Positions 1 to 6,195 of a stretch of 9,721 nt of DNA are shown one piece after another. The number at the start of each line of letters is the position of its first letter. Within the stretch, counting starts at the first letter, position 1. The stretch is from an uncultured Duganella sp. (GTDB lineage Bacteria; Pseudomonadota; Gammaproteobacteria; Burkholderiales; Burkholderiaceae): NCBI GenBank assembly GCA_946482635.1, contig CAMLSG010000206.1, forward strand, positions 1 to 9,721, read 5' to 3'. The position numbers were made by a program, and so were the translations under genes. Under the pieces are notes generated by a model, which saw only the letters and a list, made by a program, of their open reading frames with translations, was not told where the DNA came from and searched no databases.

Positions 1-1280
1 GCGGTTCCTGCTCCGGCATGTTCACCGCCAACTCGATGAACTGCCTGACCGAAGCGCTGGGCCTGTCCCTGCCTGGCAACGGCACCATCGTCGCCACCCA
101 CAGCGACCGCAAGGAACTGTTCCTGCGCGCCGGCCGCCTGATCGTGGACCTGGCCAAGCGCCACTACGAGCAGGACGACTACAGCGTGCTGCCGCGCTCC
201 ATCGCCACCAAGGAAGCGTTCGAGAACGCAATGGCGCTGGATGTGTCGATGGGCGGCTCCACCAATACCGTGCTGCACCTGCTGGCAGCAGCGCATGAAG
301 CGGGCGTGCCGTTCACCATGGCCGACATCGACCGCATCTCGCGCAAGGTGCCATGCCTGTGCAAAGTGGCGCCGATGACCGACAAGTTCCACATCGAAGA
401 CGTGCACCGCGCCGGCGGCATCATCTCCATCCTCGGCGAACTGGCGCGCGCCGGCCTGCTGGACACCACCCAGCACACCGTGCACAGCCCGACCATGGGC
501 GAGGCCATCGAAAAATACGACATCAAGCGCAGCGACGACGCCGCCGTGCACCAGCTGTTCCGCGCAGCGCCGGGCGGCGTGCCGACCCAGGTCGCGTTCT
601 CCCAGTCCGAACGCTACGCCTCGTCGGACCTGGACCGCAGCACCGGCTGCATCCGCGACCTGGAGCACGCCTACTCGAAAGATGGCGGCCTCGCCGTCCT
701 GTACGGGAATATTGCGGAAAAGGGCTGCATCGTGAAGACGGCCGGGGTGGATGAATCGATCCTGAAATTCAGCGGCAAGGCGCGCGTGTTCGAAAGCCAG
801 GATGCGGCAGTGGAAGGCATCCTGGGCGATACCGTGCATGAAGGCGACGTAGTCATCATCCGCTACGAAGGCCCGAAAGGCGGTCCGGGCATGCAGGAAA
901 TGCTGTACCCGACCTCGTACATCAAGTCGAAAGGCCTGGGCAAGGCCTGCGCCCTGTTCACCGACGGCCGCTTCTCGGGCGGCTCGTCCGGCCTGGTGAT
1001 CGGCCACGCCTCGCCGGAAGCGGCGGAAGGCGGCGCGATCGGCCTGGTGGAAGAAGGCGACATGATCGACATCGACATCCCAGCGCGCACCATCAACCTG
1101 CGCGTAACGCCGGAAACGCTGGCCAGCCGCCGCGCCGCCATGGAAGCACGCGGCGCCGGCGCCTGGAAACCGGTCAACCGCGAGCGCTACGTCTCGCAAG
1201 CACTGCAAGCCTACGCCGCGCTGACCACCTCCGCCGACCGTGGCGCCGTACGCGACCTCAGCCAGCTCGCGCGTAAGTAA
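1..1280 (+). CDS. ilvD: Dihydroxy-acid dehydratase, 3' part (5' end outside window)
   Basis: IlvD removes water from 2,3-dihydroxy-isovalerate and 2,3-dihydroxy-3-methylvalerate in cytoplasmic valine, isoleucine and leucine/pantothenate synthesis, using an Fe-S cluster. The reading frame is open from base 3 with no start codon, so the gene begins upstream; 425 codons plus TAA are present. The visible part opens with [18 protein letters not shown], the conserved segment carrying the third Fe-S cysteine (near residue 195 in the E. coli enzyme). By that alignment the full protein would be about 615-620 residues, the E. coli-like long type rather than the roughly 557-residue type. Further hallmarks are [20 protein letters not shown] and the C-terminal signature [17 protein letters not shown], whose Ser-Gly-Gly loop belongs to the active site in this family. 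Its last 23 bases overlap the end of the convergent AraC-type gene. Nothing visible is damaged. Identity is very secure. Confidence 0.96.
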   Translation, partial: GSCSGMFTANSMNCLTEALGLSLPGNGTIVATHSDRKELFLRAGRLIVDLAKRHYEQDDYSVLPRSIATKEAFENAMALDVSMGGSTNTVLHLLAAAHEAGVPFTMADIDRISRKVPCLCKVAPMTDKFHIEDVHRAGGIISILGELARAGLLDTTQHTVHSPTMGEAIEKYDIKRSDDAAVHQLFRAAPGGVPTQVAFSQSERYASSDLDRSTGCIRDLEHAYSKDGGLAVLYGNIAEKGCIVKTAGVDESILKFSGKARVFESQDAAVEGILGDTVHEGDVVIIRYEGPKGGPGMQEMLYPTSYIKSKGLGKACALFTDGRFSGGSSGLVIGHASPEAAEGGAIGLVEEGDMIDIDIPARTINLRVTPETLASRRAAMEARGAGAWKPVNRERYVSQALQAYAALTTSADRGAVRDLSQLARK

Positions 1281-2220
1281 GCCGGTACTGGGCCGGGGTG
1301 GCCCCGGTCAGGTCCTTGAACATGCGCCGCATGCCTGAGTCGCTGCTGAAGCCTAGCTCGATGCTGATGGTGGTGGCGGAGGCCCTGGTGTAAATCAGGC
1401 GTTCGCTTACCTGCCGCAACTTGATGCGGCGGATGTAAGCGGCTGCCGGCATGCCGCTCGCGGCCAGCACTTTGCGCGCGAGCGTCCGTTCCGTCGTGTG
1501 CATTTCCGTGGCCAGCCGCGCGACAGTAGCTGCGCTGGCCGGCAGCCCCTCGACCGCCAGGTGCAGCTTGCGCAGCATGCCGTCCTGCTGTTCGATCAGG
1601 TCGAGCATATGGAAGGCGAAGTGCGTCCTTTCTTCCGGCCGTGGCAATACCATCAGCCGTGTCAATTCACGATAGGCTTCCTTGCCCAGCTTTGCCTCTA
1701 CCAATGCCTGCGCGATGGGCAGGTGTCCGTTCACGCCCGATGCGGTGGCAGTGCGTTCGTTTAGTGCCAGCGTGCGCTCGAACTGCCAGCGTATTTTGGG
1801 GAAGTTCGTGGCGGCGAAATCCGACAGCCACCAGGTGATGGTTGCCGCCTGCCTGTCCAGCCGGCCCGTTGCGGCAGCCAGGCAGACACCGGTGCAGTAG
1901 GACCAGAGCTGGACGGAGCGCGGCAGTGCGGCGAGCTCGGTGATGAGGCTTGCGTTTTCCTTCACCGTGCGTGCGGCCTGGCCTGGCGATTGGCCCCAGA
2001 ATCCGGGCACCAGCAGGGCGTCCACCCTTGCGTCGCGAAGCGCCACGGCGGCATTCAGTTGCTGGCCATGTGCGCAATCGACCTTGCCTTCTTGCGCTGC
2101 GACGAAAAAGGGCTCGAACAGCGCTCTGCCTGCACGCAGGTTCGCGGCGTGCAGCAGGTCCATGGCGCCGAACAGGCCGGCGGGCAGGCAATCGGGGTAT
2201 AGCAGCAATCCAATACGCAT
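1258..2220 (-). CDS. GlxA-type AraC family transcriptional regulator
   Basis: A 320-residue cytoplasmic DNA-binding regulator. Residues 1-185 form a DJ-1/PfpI (class I amidotransferase-like) domain opening [10 protein letters not shown]. It has a nucleophile-elbow-like SYCTG (Cys109), but the histidine usual in the family's ATTHW segment is replaced (ATITW, Thr129), so a sensor rather than an enzyme is likely. Residues about 230-316 form the double helix-turn-helix AraC domain, with [10 protein letters not shown] in the first HTH and [18 protein letters not shown]...GATPAQYR in the second. An in-frame ATG at 2256 would add 12 residues, but it overlaps a good -10 element, so the start at 2220 is preferred. 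No strong Shine-Dalgarno precedes either. The gene is divergent from the MBL-fold gene (70 bases between starts), its most obvious candidate target. Its 3' end overlaps ilvD. The ligand is unknown. Family assignment is secure; the target is inference. Confidence 0.9.
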   Translation of the reverse strand: MRIGLLLYPDCLPAGLFGAMDLLHAANLRAGRALFEPFFVAAQEGKVDCAHGQQLNAAVALRDARVDALLVPGFWGQSPGQAARTVKENASLITELAALPRSVQLWSYCTGVCLAAATGRLDRQAATITWWLSDFAATNFPKIRWQFERTLALNERTATASGVNGHLPIAQALVEAKLGKEAYRELTRLMVLPRPEERTHFAFHMLDLIEQQDGMLRKLHLAVEGLPASAATVARLATEMHTTERTLARKVLAASGMPAAAYIRRIKLRQVSERLIYTRASATTISIELGFSSDSGMRRMFKDLTGATPAQYRLTYARAG

Positions 2221-2254
2221 GGCTGGAAATGGATGGTTTGTGTCAGATTCAGCC

Positions 2255-2283
2255 ATTGTAGGCCGAGCTGCCGGGCCGCACAA
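2255..2283 (-). promoter_or_regulatory. Candidate sigma-70 promoter for the AraC-type gene
   Basis: Read leftward there is a -35-like TTGTGC (2278-2283, weak, 3 of 6), a 17-base spacer and TACAAT (2255-2260, 5 of 6). Transcription would begin near 2248, giving a leader of about 28 bases before the ATG at 2220. It lies in the 70-base divergent spacer shared with the MBL-fold gene, so a regulator bound here could affect both directions. No comparable promoter is evident for the rightward gene. Prediction from consensus only. Confidence 0.4.
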
Positions 2284-2290
2284 TTTCGGC

Positions 2291-3091
2291 ATGAACATCA
2301 CACAACTTCGCAACGCGACGGCCGTCATCGAGTTCGGCCCCTGCAAAATACTCGTGGACCCCATGCTGGCGCCGAAGGGGGCGCTGCCGCCGCTCAAGCT
2401 GCTCGGGGAACGGACGCGCAACCCGATCGTCGAGCTGCCGCCGGTGACGGGGGAAATGCTGGAAACGGTAACGCACTGCCTGATCACGCACTGCCAGAAA
2501 GGCCATTTCGACCATCTGGACCGCGCCGCCAAGGCCTGGCTGCGCAGCAGGCAAATTCCCGTCATCTGCACCCCGCATGACGAACAGCACCTGCGCCAGC
2601 GCGGCCTGAACGTACAGCCGCTGGCGCCGAACCATCACGAACCGCAGCCTTTCTTCGAAGGCCGCATCAGGACCGTGAACTGCCGCCACGGCAAGGGCCT
2701 GGTCGGCCTGATGATGGAGCACGGTGTAGGCTACTTCATTGAAATGCCGGGTGAGCCCAGCTTGTACCTGTCGGGCGACACCATCTTGACGCAGGAGGTG
2801 CTGGATTTCCTGGCGCAGCACCAGCCCGACATCAGCGTCATACCGGCTGGCGGCGCCAGGTTCGACCTGGGCCACGAAATCATTATGGGAATTGGTGAGG
2901 TATTGCGGTTCGCCAGCGCCACGCAGGGTGTCGTGGTAGCGAACCACCTGGAAGCCCTGAGCCACTGCCCGGTCCAACGGGCAGCGCTACAGGAACAGGT
3001 GCGAAGTGCAGGTTTGGCCAGCCGCGTGGCCGTGCCGGCGGATGGCGAGACCCTTACTTACGCTTCTGCAGATCTTCGAAGGCCTTCTTGA
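2291..3091 (+). CDS. Metallo-beta-lactamase-fold hydrolase, UlaG-like
   Basis: A 266-residue cytoplasmic protein without a signal peptide. Its opening, MNITQLRNATAVIEFGPCKI followed by LVDPM, is typical of UlaG-like MBL-fold proteins and fixes the start at 2291; no clear Shine-Dalgarno is seen. The MBL metal motif is recognisable but altered. The stretch THCQKGHFDHLD keeps His72, Asp74 and His75, but the position of the first histidine of HxHxDH is Lys70, with another histidine (His67) three residues earlier. Later ligand candidates are His133 (CRHGKG), Asp163 (LSGDT) and His219 (VANHLEALSH). The substrate is unknown; the family includes lactonases, RNases and phosphodiesterases, so no reaction is assigned. 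It is divergent from a GlxA/AraC regulator that may control it, and it overlaps by 38 bases the end of the opposite-strand Trp-rich gene. Fold is secure, activity is not. Confidence 0.85.
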   Translation: MNITQLRNATAVIEFGPCKILVDPMLAPKGALPPLKLLGERTRNPIVELPPVTGEMLETVTHCLITHCQKGHFDHLDRAAKAWLRSRQIPVICTPHDEQHLRQRGLNVQPLAPNHHEPQPFFEGRIRTVNCRHGKGLVGLMMEHGVGYFIEMPGEPSLYLSGDTILTQEVLDFLAQHQPDISVIPAGGARFDLGHEIIMGIGEVLRFASATQGVVVANHLEALSHCPVQRAALQEQVRSAGLASRVAVPADGETLTYASADLRRPS

Positions 3092-3287
3092 CGCGGTCCT
3101 TGCGGCGTTGTTCGTCGACGTTGTGGGCTTTGCGCTTGTCCAGGCCCAACATCGGCTCGACGAACTCGAACCAGACAAAGGCGACGCCCATGGTGCCGAT
3201 GATCCACCACCACGACAGGTCCGCGAATTTCCAGATTTCAAAGTACTTCAGTGCCACGAGGGCGATTATCAATAGAATAATGGGCAT
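3054..3287 (-). CDS. Small Trp-rich inner-membrane protein (TIGR04438-like)
   Basis: A 77-residue protein with two hydrophobic segments (about residues 2-18 and 24-44) separated by a short KFADLSWW stretch, then a strongly charged C-terminal tail (DKRKAHNVDEQRRKDRVKKA). Tryptophan is strikingly frequent for its size (W19, W26-W28, W39). Size, the triple Trp and the basic tail match the betaproteobacterial small Trp-rich family I remember as TIGR04438, whose function is not known. An AAGGAG Shine-Dalgarno at 3294-3299 lies 6 bases before the ATG, which decides the start. A promoter candidate sits immediately upstream. Its end overlaps the convergent MBL-fold gene by 38 bases. It is divergent from the cytochrome c gene. 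It is surely a real gene; its role is unknown. Confidence 0.85.
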   Translation of the reverse strand: MPIILLIIALVALKYFEIWKFADLSWWWIIGTMGVAFVWFEFVEPMLGLDKRKAHNVDEQRRKDRVKKAFEDLQKRK

Positions 3288-3307
3288 GGAAAACTCCTTA
3301 GTATTCC

Positions 3308-3335
3308 ATCATAGCAATATCCAGCTAACGGTCAA
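3308..3335 (-). promoter_or_regulatory. Candidate sigma-70 promoter for the Trp-rich gene
   Basis: Read leftward: TTGACC (3330-3335, 5 of 6 to TTGACA), a 16-base spacer, TATGAT (3308-3313, 5 of 6 to TATAAT). This is the best promoter-like sequence in the window. The predicted start near 3301 is only a few bases before the Shine-Dalgarno, implying a leader of about 14 bases. The 110-base region 3288-3397 also has to drive the rightward cytochrome gene. There only a lone TAGAAT (3364-3369) is visible, without a convincing -35. Confidence 0.55.
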
Positions 3336-3397
3336 CCCATAATACGCAGCGCGCGTTGTGGAGTAGAATTGTGGCAGTTTTTTTCCTGGAGATGAAA

Positions 3398-3709
3398 ATG
3401 AAACGTTCCCTGTTGGTTGGTTTCCTGGTTACCGCGGCTTTCTCGTCGCAGGCCGCTTTCGCAAACGCTGACCTGGCCAAGGCCAAGAACTGCATGGCTT
3501 GCCACGCAGTGGCCACCAAGCTGGTTGGCCCGGCATACAAGGATGTCGCTGCCAAATACGCCGGCCAGAAAGATGCTGAAGCCAAGCTGGTTGCGAAAGT
3601 CATGAAGGGCGGTTCCGGCGTGTGGGGCGCAGTCCCGATGCCAGCCAACCCGCAGGTGAGCGAGGCGGAAGCCAAGACCCTGGTGAAATGGGTCCTGTCG
3701 CAGAAATGA
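3398..3709 (+). CDS. Class I cytochrome c, c551/c552 type, periplasmic
   Basis: A 103-residue small electron carrier exported by Sec. The signal peptide MKRSLLVGFLVTAAFSSQAAFA should be cut after Ala22, leaving an 81-residue mature protein, the usual size of c551-type cytochromes. Heme attaches covalently at Cys32 and Cys35 of CMACH. His36 is one axial ligand, and Met81 in AVPMPANPQVSEAEA is the expected second. The VGPAYKDVAAKY and LVKWVLSQK segments are also typical. A GGAG at 3388-3391 lies 6 bases before the ATG at 3398; the ATG at 3392 directly abuts it and is too close, so 3398 is chosen. It probably shuttles electrons between bc1 and a terminal oxidase or another reductase, but no partner gene is present. 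It is a single-gene unit ending in an intrinsic terminator. Family very secure, partner unknown. Confidence 0.95.
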   Translation: MKRSLLVGFLVTAAFSSQAAFANADLAKAKNCMACHAVATKLVGPAYKDVAAKYAGQKDAEAKLVAKVMKGGSGVWGAVPMPANPQVSEAEAKTLVKWVLSQK

Positions 3710-3716
3710 GTTGATT

Positions 3717-3743
3717 AAAAAGCCGGGCTGGCCCGGCTTTTTT
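3717..3743 (+). terminator. Intrinsic terminator of the cytochrome c gene
   Basis: Just after the TGA at 3707-3709 comes a perfect GC-rich hairpin, GCCGGG-CTGG-CCCGGC (3722-3737). It is flanked by five A's before it (3717-3721) and six T's after it (3738-3743). This is a textbook Rho-independent terminator for rightward transcription. The A tract makes it usable for leftward transcription too. Confidence 0.9.
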
Positions 3744-3750
3744 GTTGCTC

Positions 3751-3778
3751 AAAAAATGGGGTACGTCCCCATTTTTTT
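3751..3778 (-). terminator. Bidirectional terminator ending the leftward operon
   Basis: A perfect 11-base inverted repeat, AAAAAATGGGG (3751-3761) and CCCCATTTTTT (3767-3777), surrounds a 5-base loop TACGT. Read leftward, the hairpin is followed by six T's and overlaps the TAA (3777-3779) of the second binding-protein gene, so it would end that transcript. Read rightward it has a seven-T tract and backs up the cytochrome terminator seven bases away. AAATGGGG...CCCCATTT palindromes recur in betaproteobacterial genomes as I remember them, so this may also be a copy of a dispersed element. Confidence 0.8.
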
Positions 3779-4904
3779 ATTTGATTACTTCAATGCGCAC
3801 CTTCTTGTCGGCCTTGTAGCCGAACAGCGTCAGCGCCCCATCCTTGATATCTCCCTTGGCGTCGAAGGCGATCGTGCCGCTGATGCCGTCATGCTTGACC
3901 TTCTTCAGGAAGGGCAGGTACTTGGCCGGGTCGGTCGACTTGGCATCCGCCATGGCGTGGGCAATCGCCATCGTTGCGTCGTAGGCGTACGGCGCGTAGA
4001 TCTGCACGTCGTAGCCGTAGCGTTTCTTGAAGCGGCCGGCGAATTCGTCCAGCTTTTTCTCCTGTTCCGGCGTCACGCCGCCGGCTTCCGCGCACACCAC
4101 CACGTCGTCGGCGCCGCCCGACAGCTTGGGCAGCGCTTCGGTGCAGATGCCGTCGCCGCCCATCAGCTTGGCCTTCAGGCCCAGCGCCTTCATCTGGCGC
4201 AGCAGCGGGCCGCCCACCGAGTCCATGCCGCCGAAGAACACCAGGTCCGGGTTCTTGGAACGGATCGAGGTCAGGATGGCGTTGAAGTCGGTCGATTTGT
4301 CGGTGGTGAACTGCTTGTCCACGATCTGCACGCCGGCGCCTTTCTTGGCTTCCTTCAGGAATTCGGCGGCCACGCCCTGGCCGTAGGCGGTGCGGTCGTC
4401 GATCACGGCGATGCGCTTGGCGCCCAGTTTCTGCGTGGCGTACTTGCCCAGCGAGCTGCCCAGCTTGAAGTCGTTCGCCACCACGCGGAAGGTGGTGTTG
4501 AAGCCCTGGTTGGTGTACACCGGGCTGGTGGATGACGCGGAAATCTGCGGGATGCCGGCGTCATAGTAGATCTTGGACGCTGGGATGGTGGTGCCGGAAT
4601 TCTGGTGGCCGATCACGCCCTGTACTTTGGCATCGACCAGTTTCTGCGCGGCCGAAGTGCCCTGTTTGGGGTCGCCGGCATCGTCTTCGGACACCATCTC
4701 GAACTTGACTGCTTTGCCGTTGACTTTGAAGCCCTTGGCGTTCAAGTCTTCCACCGCCATGCGGACGCCGCTCTGGTTGTCCTTGCCCAGGTGGGCGGAC
4801 TGGCCGGACAGCGGGCCGACGTAGCCGATCTTGACCACTTCCTGGGCGCTTGCGGCGCCAGCAAAGGCCACAGCGATGGCAGCGATGATGGTTTTTGTTT
4901 GCAT
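3777..4904 (-). CDS. Periplasmic branched-chain amino acid-type binding protein, second copy
   Basis: A 375-residue substrate-binding protein of the LivK/LivJ (Peripla_BP_6) family, which delivers leucine/isoleucine/valine or related amino acids to a LivHMGF-type ABC importer. The signal peptide MQTKTIIAAIAVAFAGAASA is cut before QEVVKIGYVGPLSG. Family motifs are EDDAGDPKQG (about 73-82), GHQNSGTTIPASKIYY (99-114, ligand-contacting region), DDRTAYGQG (169-177), FFGGMDSVGGPLLRQ and YAPYAYDATM. Cys254 and Cys271 could form a disulfide. AGGAGA at 4912-4917 lies 7 bases before the ATG at 4904; the upstream in-frame ATG at 4937 lacks a Shine-Dalgarno and would bury the signal peptide. It lies 76 bases after a paralogue, past a hairpin. 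No permease or ATPase gene is in the window. Family secure; exact ligand uncertain. Confidence 0.93.
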   Translation of the reverse strand: MQTKTIIAAIAVAFAGAASAQEVVKIGYVGPLSGQSAHLGKDNQSGVRMAVEDLNAKGFKVNGKAVKFEMVSEDDAGDPKQGTSAAQKLVDAKVQGVIGHQNSGTTIPASKIYYDAGIPQISASSTSPVYTNQGFNTTFRVVANDFKLGSSLGKYATQKLGAKRIAVIDDRTAYGQGVAAEFLKEAKKGAGVQIVDKQFTTDKSTDFNAILTSIRSKNPDLVFFGGMDSVGGPLLRQMKALGLKAKLMGGDGICTEALPKLSGGADDVVVCAEAGGVTPEQEKKLDEFAGRFKKRYGYDVQIYAPYAYDATMAIAHAMADAKSTDPAKYLPFLKKVKHDGISGTIAFDAKGDIKDGALTLFGYKADKKVRIEVIK

Positions 4905-4927
4905 TGCACTTTCTCCTGAAACGAAAA

Positions 4928-4952
4928 GGGCCGCCATGCTGGCTGGCGGCCC
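4928..4952 (-). terminator. GC-rich hairpin between the two binding-protein genes (possible attenuator)
   Basis: A perfect 8-base inverted repeat, GGGCCGCC (4928-4935) and GGCGGCCC (4945-4952), has a 9-base loop. Read leftward it is followed at once by TTTTCGTTTC, a weak U tract, and then by the Shine-Dalgarno of the downstream copy. It could be a partial terminator, or a 3' stabilising hairpin for the upstream gene's mRNA, making the first copy more abundant than the second. The structure is seen directly; the effect is inference. Confidence 0.5.
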
Positions 4953-4980
4953 ACGGGCTCCCCCCCGGTATTCTCGTGTA

Positions 4981-6123
4981 TTACTTGACCACTTCCATCT
5001 TGGTCTTGATGCCGCCCTTGTAGGTGAACAGGGTCAGTGCACCATCCTTGATGTCGCCGAACTGGTCGAATTCAACCAGGCCGGTCACGCCCTGGTGCTT
5101 GATCTTGGCCAGCACCGGCAGGTATTTGGCCGGCTCGGACGAATTGGCCTTTTCCATGGCGTCGGCCATGGTCATGATGGCGTCGTACACATACGGTGCG
5201 TACAACTGCACTTCCTGGCCGTACTTCTTCTTGTAGCGGGCGCGGAAGTCGTCCATGTTCTTCTGCATGTCGGCGGTTACGCCGCCGGCTTCGGCGCAAG
5301 TGACCACGCCGTCGGCAGCAGCACCGGCGGACAGGCGGTACAGGGCGTCGGTGCAGACGCCGTCGCCGCCCATGAATTTGGCGTTGATGCCCAGTGCCTT
5401 CATCTGGCGCAGCAGCGGGCCGCCGACCGAGTCCATGCCGCCGAAGAACACCAGGTCCGGATTCTTGGACTTGATGTTGGTCAGGATGGCGTTGAAGTCG
5501 GTGGCGTTGGCATTGGTGAATTCCTTGCCAACCACTTGCACGCCCGGCAGGGCCTTCTTGGCGCCCTTGACGAATTCGTCAGCCACGCCCTGGCCATAAG
5601 CGGTACGGTCGTCGATCACGGCGATTTTCTTGGCGCCCAGGTTTTTCACGGCGTAGGCGCCGAGGGTGCCGCCCAGCTTATTGTCGTTGGCGACCACGCG
5701 GAATGCGGTGTTGAATTTCTGCTTGGTGTACACCGGCGAGGTGGCGGCCGGCGAAATCTGCGGGATGCCGGCGTCATAGTAGATCTTGGAGGCCGGAATG
5801 GTGGTGCCGGAGTTCAGGTGGCCGATCACGCCCTGGACCTTGGCGTCCACCAGTTTCTGCGCGGCGGTAGTGCCCTGTTTCGGGTCGCCGGCATCGTCCT
5901 CGAACTGGACCACGAACTTGACTGGCTTGCCGCCGATCTTGACGCCCTTGGCGGCCAGGTCTTCCACTGCCATGCGGGCGCCGTTTTCCATGTCCTTGCC
6001 CAAATGGGAATTGGGGCCGGATACCGGGGCCACGTGGCCGATCTTGATGGTGTCCTGGGCGTAGGCGCTGCCGGCAAATGCCAGGGCGAGGGCGACAGGG
6101 ATGAACTTGTTCTTGAACTGCAT
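4981..6123 (-). CDS. Periplasmic branched-chain amino acid-type binding protein, first copy
   Basis: A 380-residue paralogue of the next gene downstream, same LivK/LivJ family and presumed role in amino acid capture. The signal peptide MQFKNKFIPVALALAFAGSAYA is cut before QDTIKIGHVAPVSG. It shares EDDAGDPKQGT, GHLNSGTTIPASKIYYDAGI, DDRTAYGQG, NPDLVFFGGMDSVGGPLLRQ and a cysteine pair (Cys257, Cys276) with its sister. The sisters differ in the signal peptide, the 60-75 region, the 186-210 region and the C-terminus. GGAG at 6130-6133 lies 6 bases before the ATG. The 72-base gap upstream holds a candidate promoter, so it can be expressed independently of the holC group. Downstream, a hairpin separates it from the second copy. 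Liv-type proteins bind other amino acids or amides in some species, so the ligand is uncertain. Confidence 0.94.
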   Translation of the reverse strand: MQFKNKFIPVALALAFAGSAYAQDTIKIGHVAPVSGPNSHLGKDMENGARMAVEDLAAKGVKIGGKPVKFVVQFEDDAGDPKQGTTAAQKLVDAKVQGVIGHLNSGTTIPASKIYYDAGIPQISPAATSPVYTKQKFNTAFRVVANDNKLGGTLGAYAVKNLGAKKIAVIDDRTAYGQGVADEFVKGAKKALPGVQVVGKEFTNANATDFNAILTNIKSKNPDLVFFGGMDSVGGPLLRQMKALGINAKFMGGDGVCTDALYRLSAGAAADGVVTCAEAGGVTADMQKNMDDFRARYKKKYGQEVQLYAPYVYDAIMTMADAMEKANSSEPAKYLPVLAKIKHQGVTGLVEFDQFGDIKDGALTLFTYKGGIKTKMEVVK

Positions 6124-6159
6124 CGGGGGCTCCAGTCAAAAAGGTCAGATTTGCCAGAG

Positions 6160-6187
6160 AAAATACAACAAAAACCCCGAATGGCAA
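6160..6187 (-). promoter_or_regulatory. Candidate sigma-70 promoter for the binding-protein pair
   Basis: Read leftward: TTGCCA (6182-6187, 5 of 6), a 16-base spacer, TATTTT (6160-6165, 4 of 6). The surrounding 72-base gap is clearly more AT-rich than the genes around it. The -35 hexamer lies inside one arm of an inverted repeat, TTTGCCA / TGGCAAA (6150-6156 and 6182-6188). That repeat might be an operator or might be chance. Confidence 0.4.
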
Positions 6188-6195
6188 AGAGGGAA

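Noticed and set aside
1940..2290. Upstream extension of the MBL-fold gene to an earlier in-frame start at 1940
   Set aside because: The added 117 residues are antisense to the regulator and unrelated to the MBL fold. The sequence from 2291 begins exactly as UlaG-like proteins do.
2221..2571. N-terminal extension of the AraC-type regulator to 2571
   Set aside because: The extension is antisense to the start of the MBL gene and would precede the predicted promoter. The DJ-1-like domain begins normally at 2220.
3356..3397. Earlier start at 3356 or 3392 for the cytochrome c
   Set aside because: The 3392 ATG directly abuts the GGAG, and 3356 would place extra residues before the signal peptide. 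3398 has correct spacing.
3711..4535. A 274-codon rightward open frame opposite the second binding-protein gene
   Set aside because: It begins inside the terminator region and reads as the antisense shadow of a secure LivK-type gene, with no family motif of its own.
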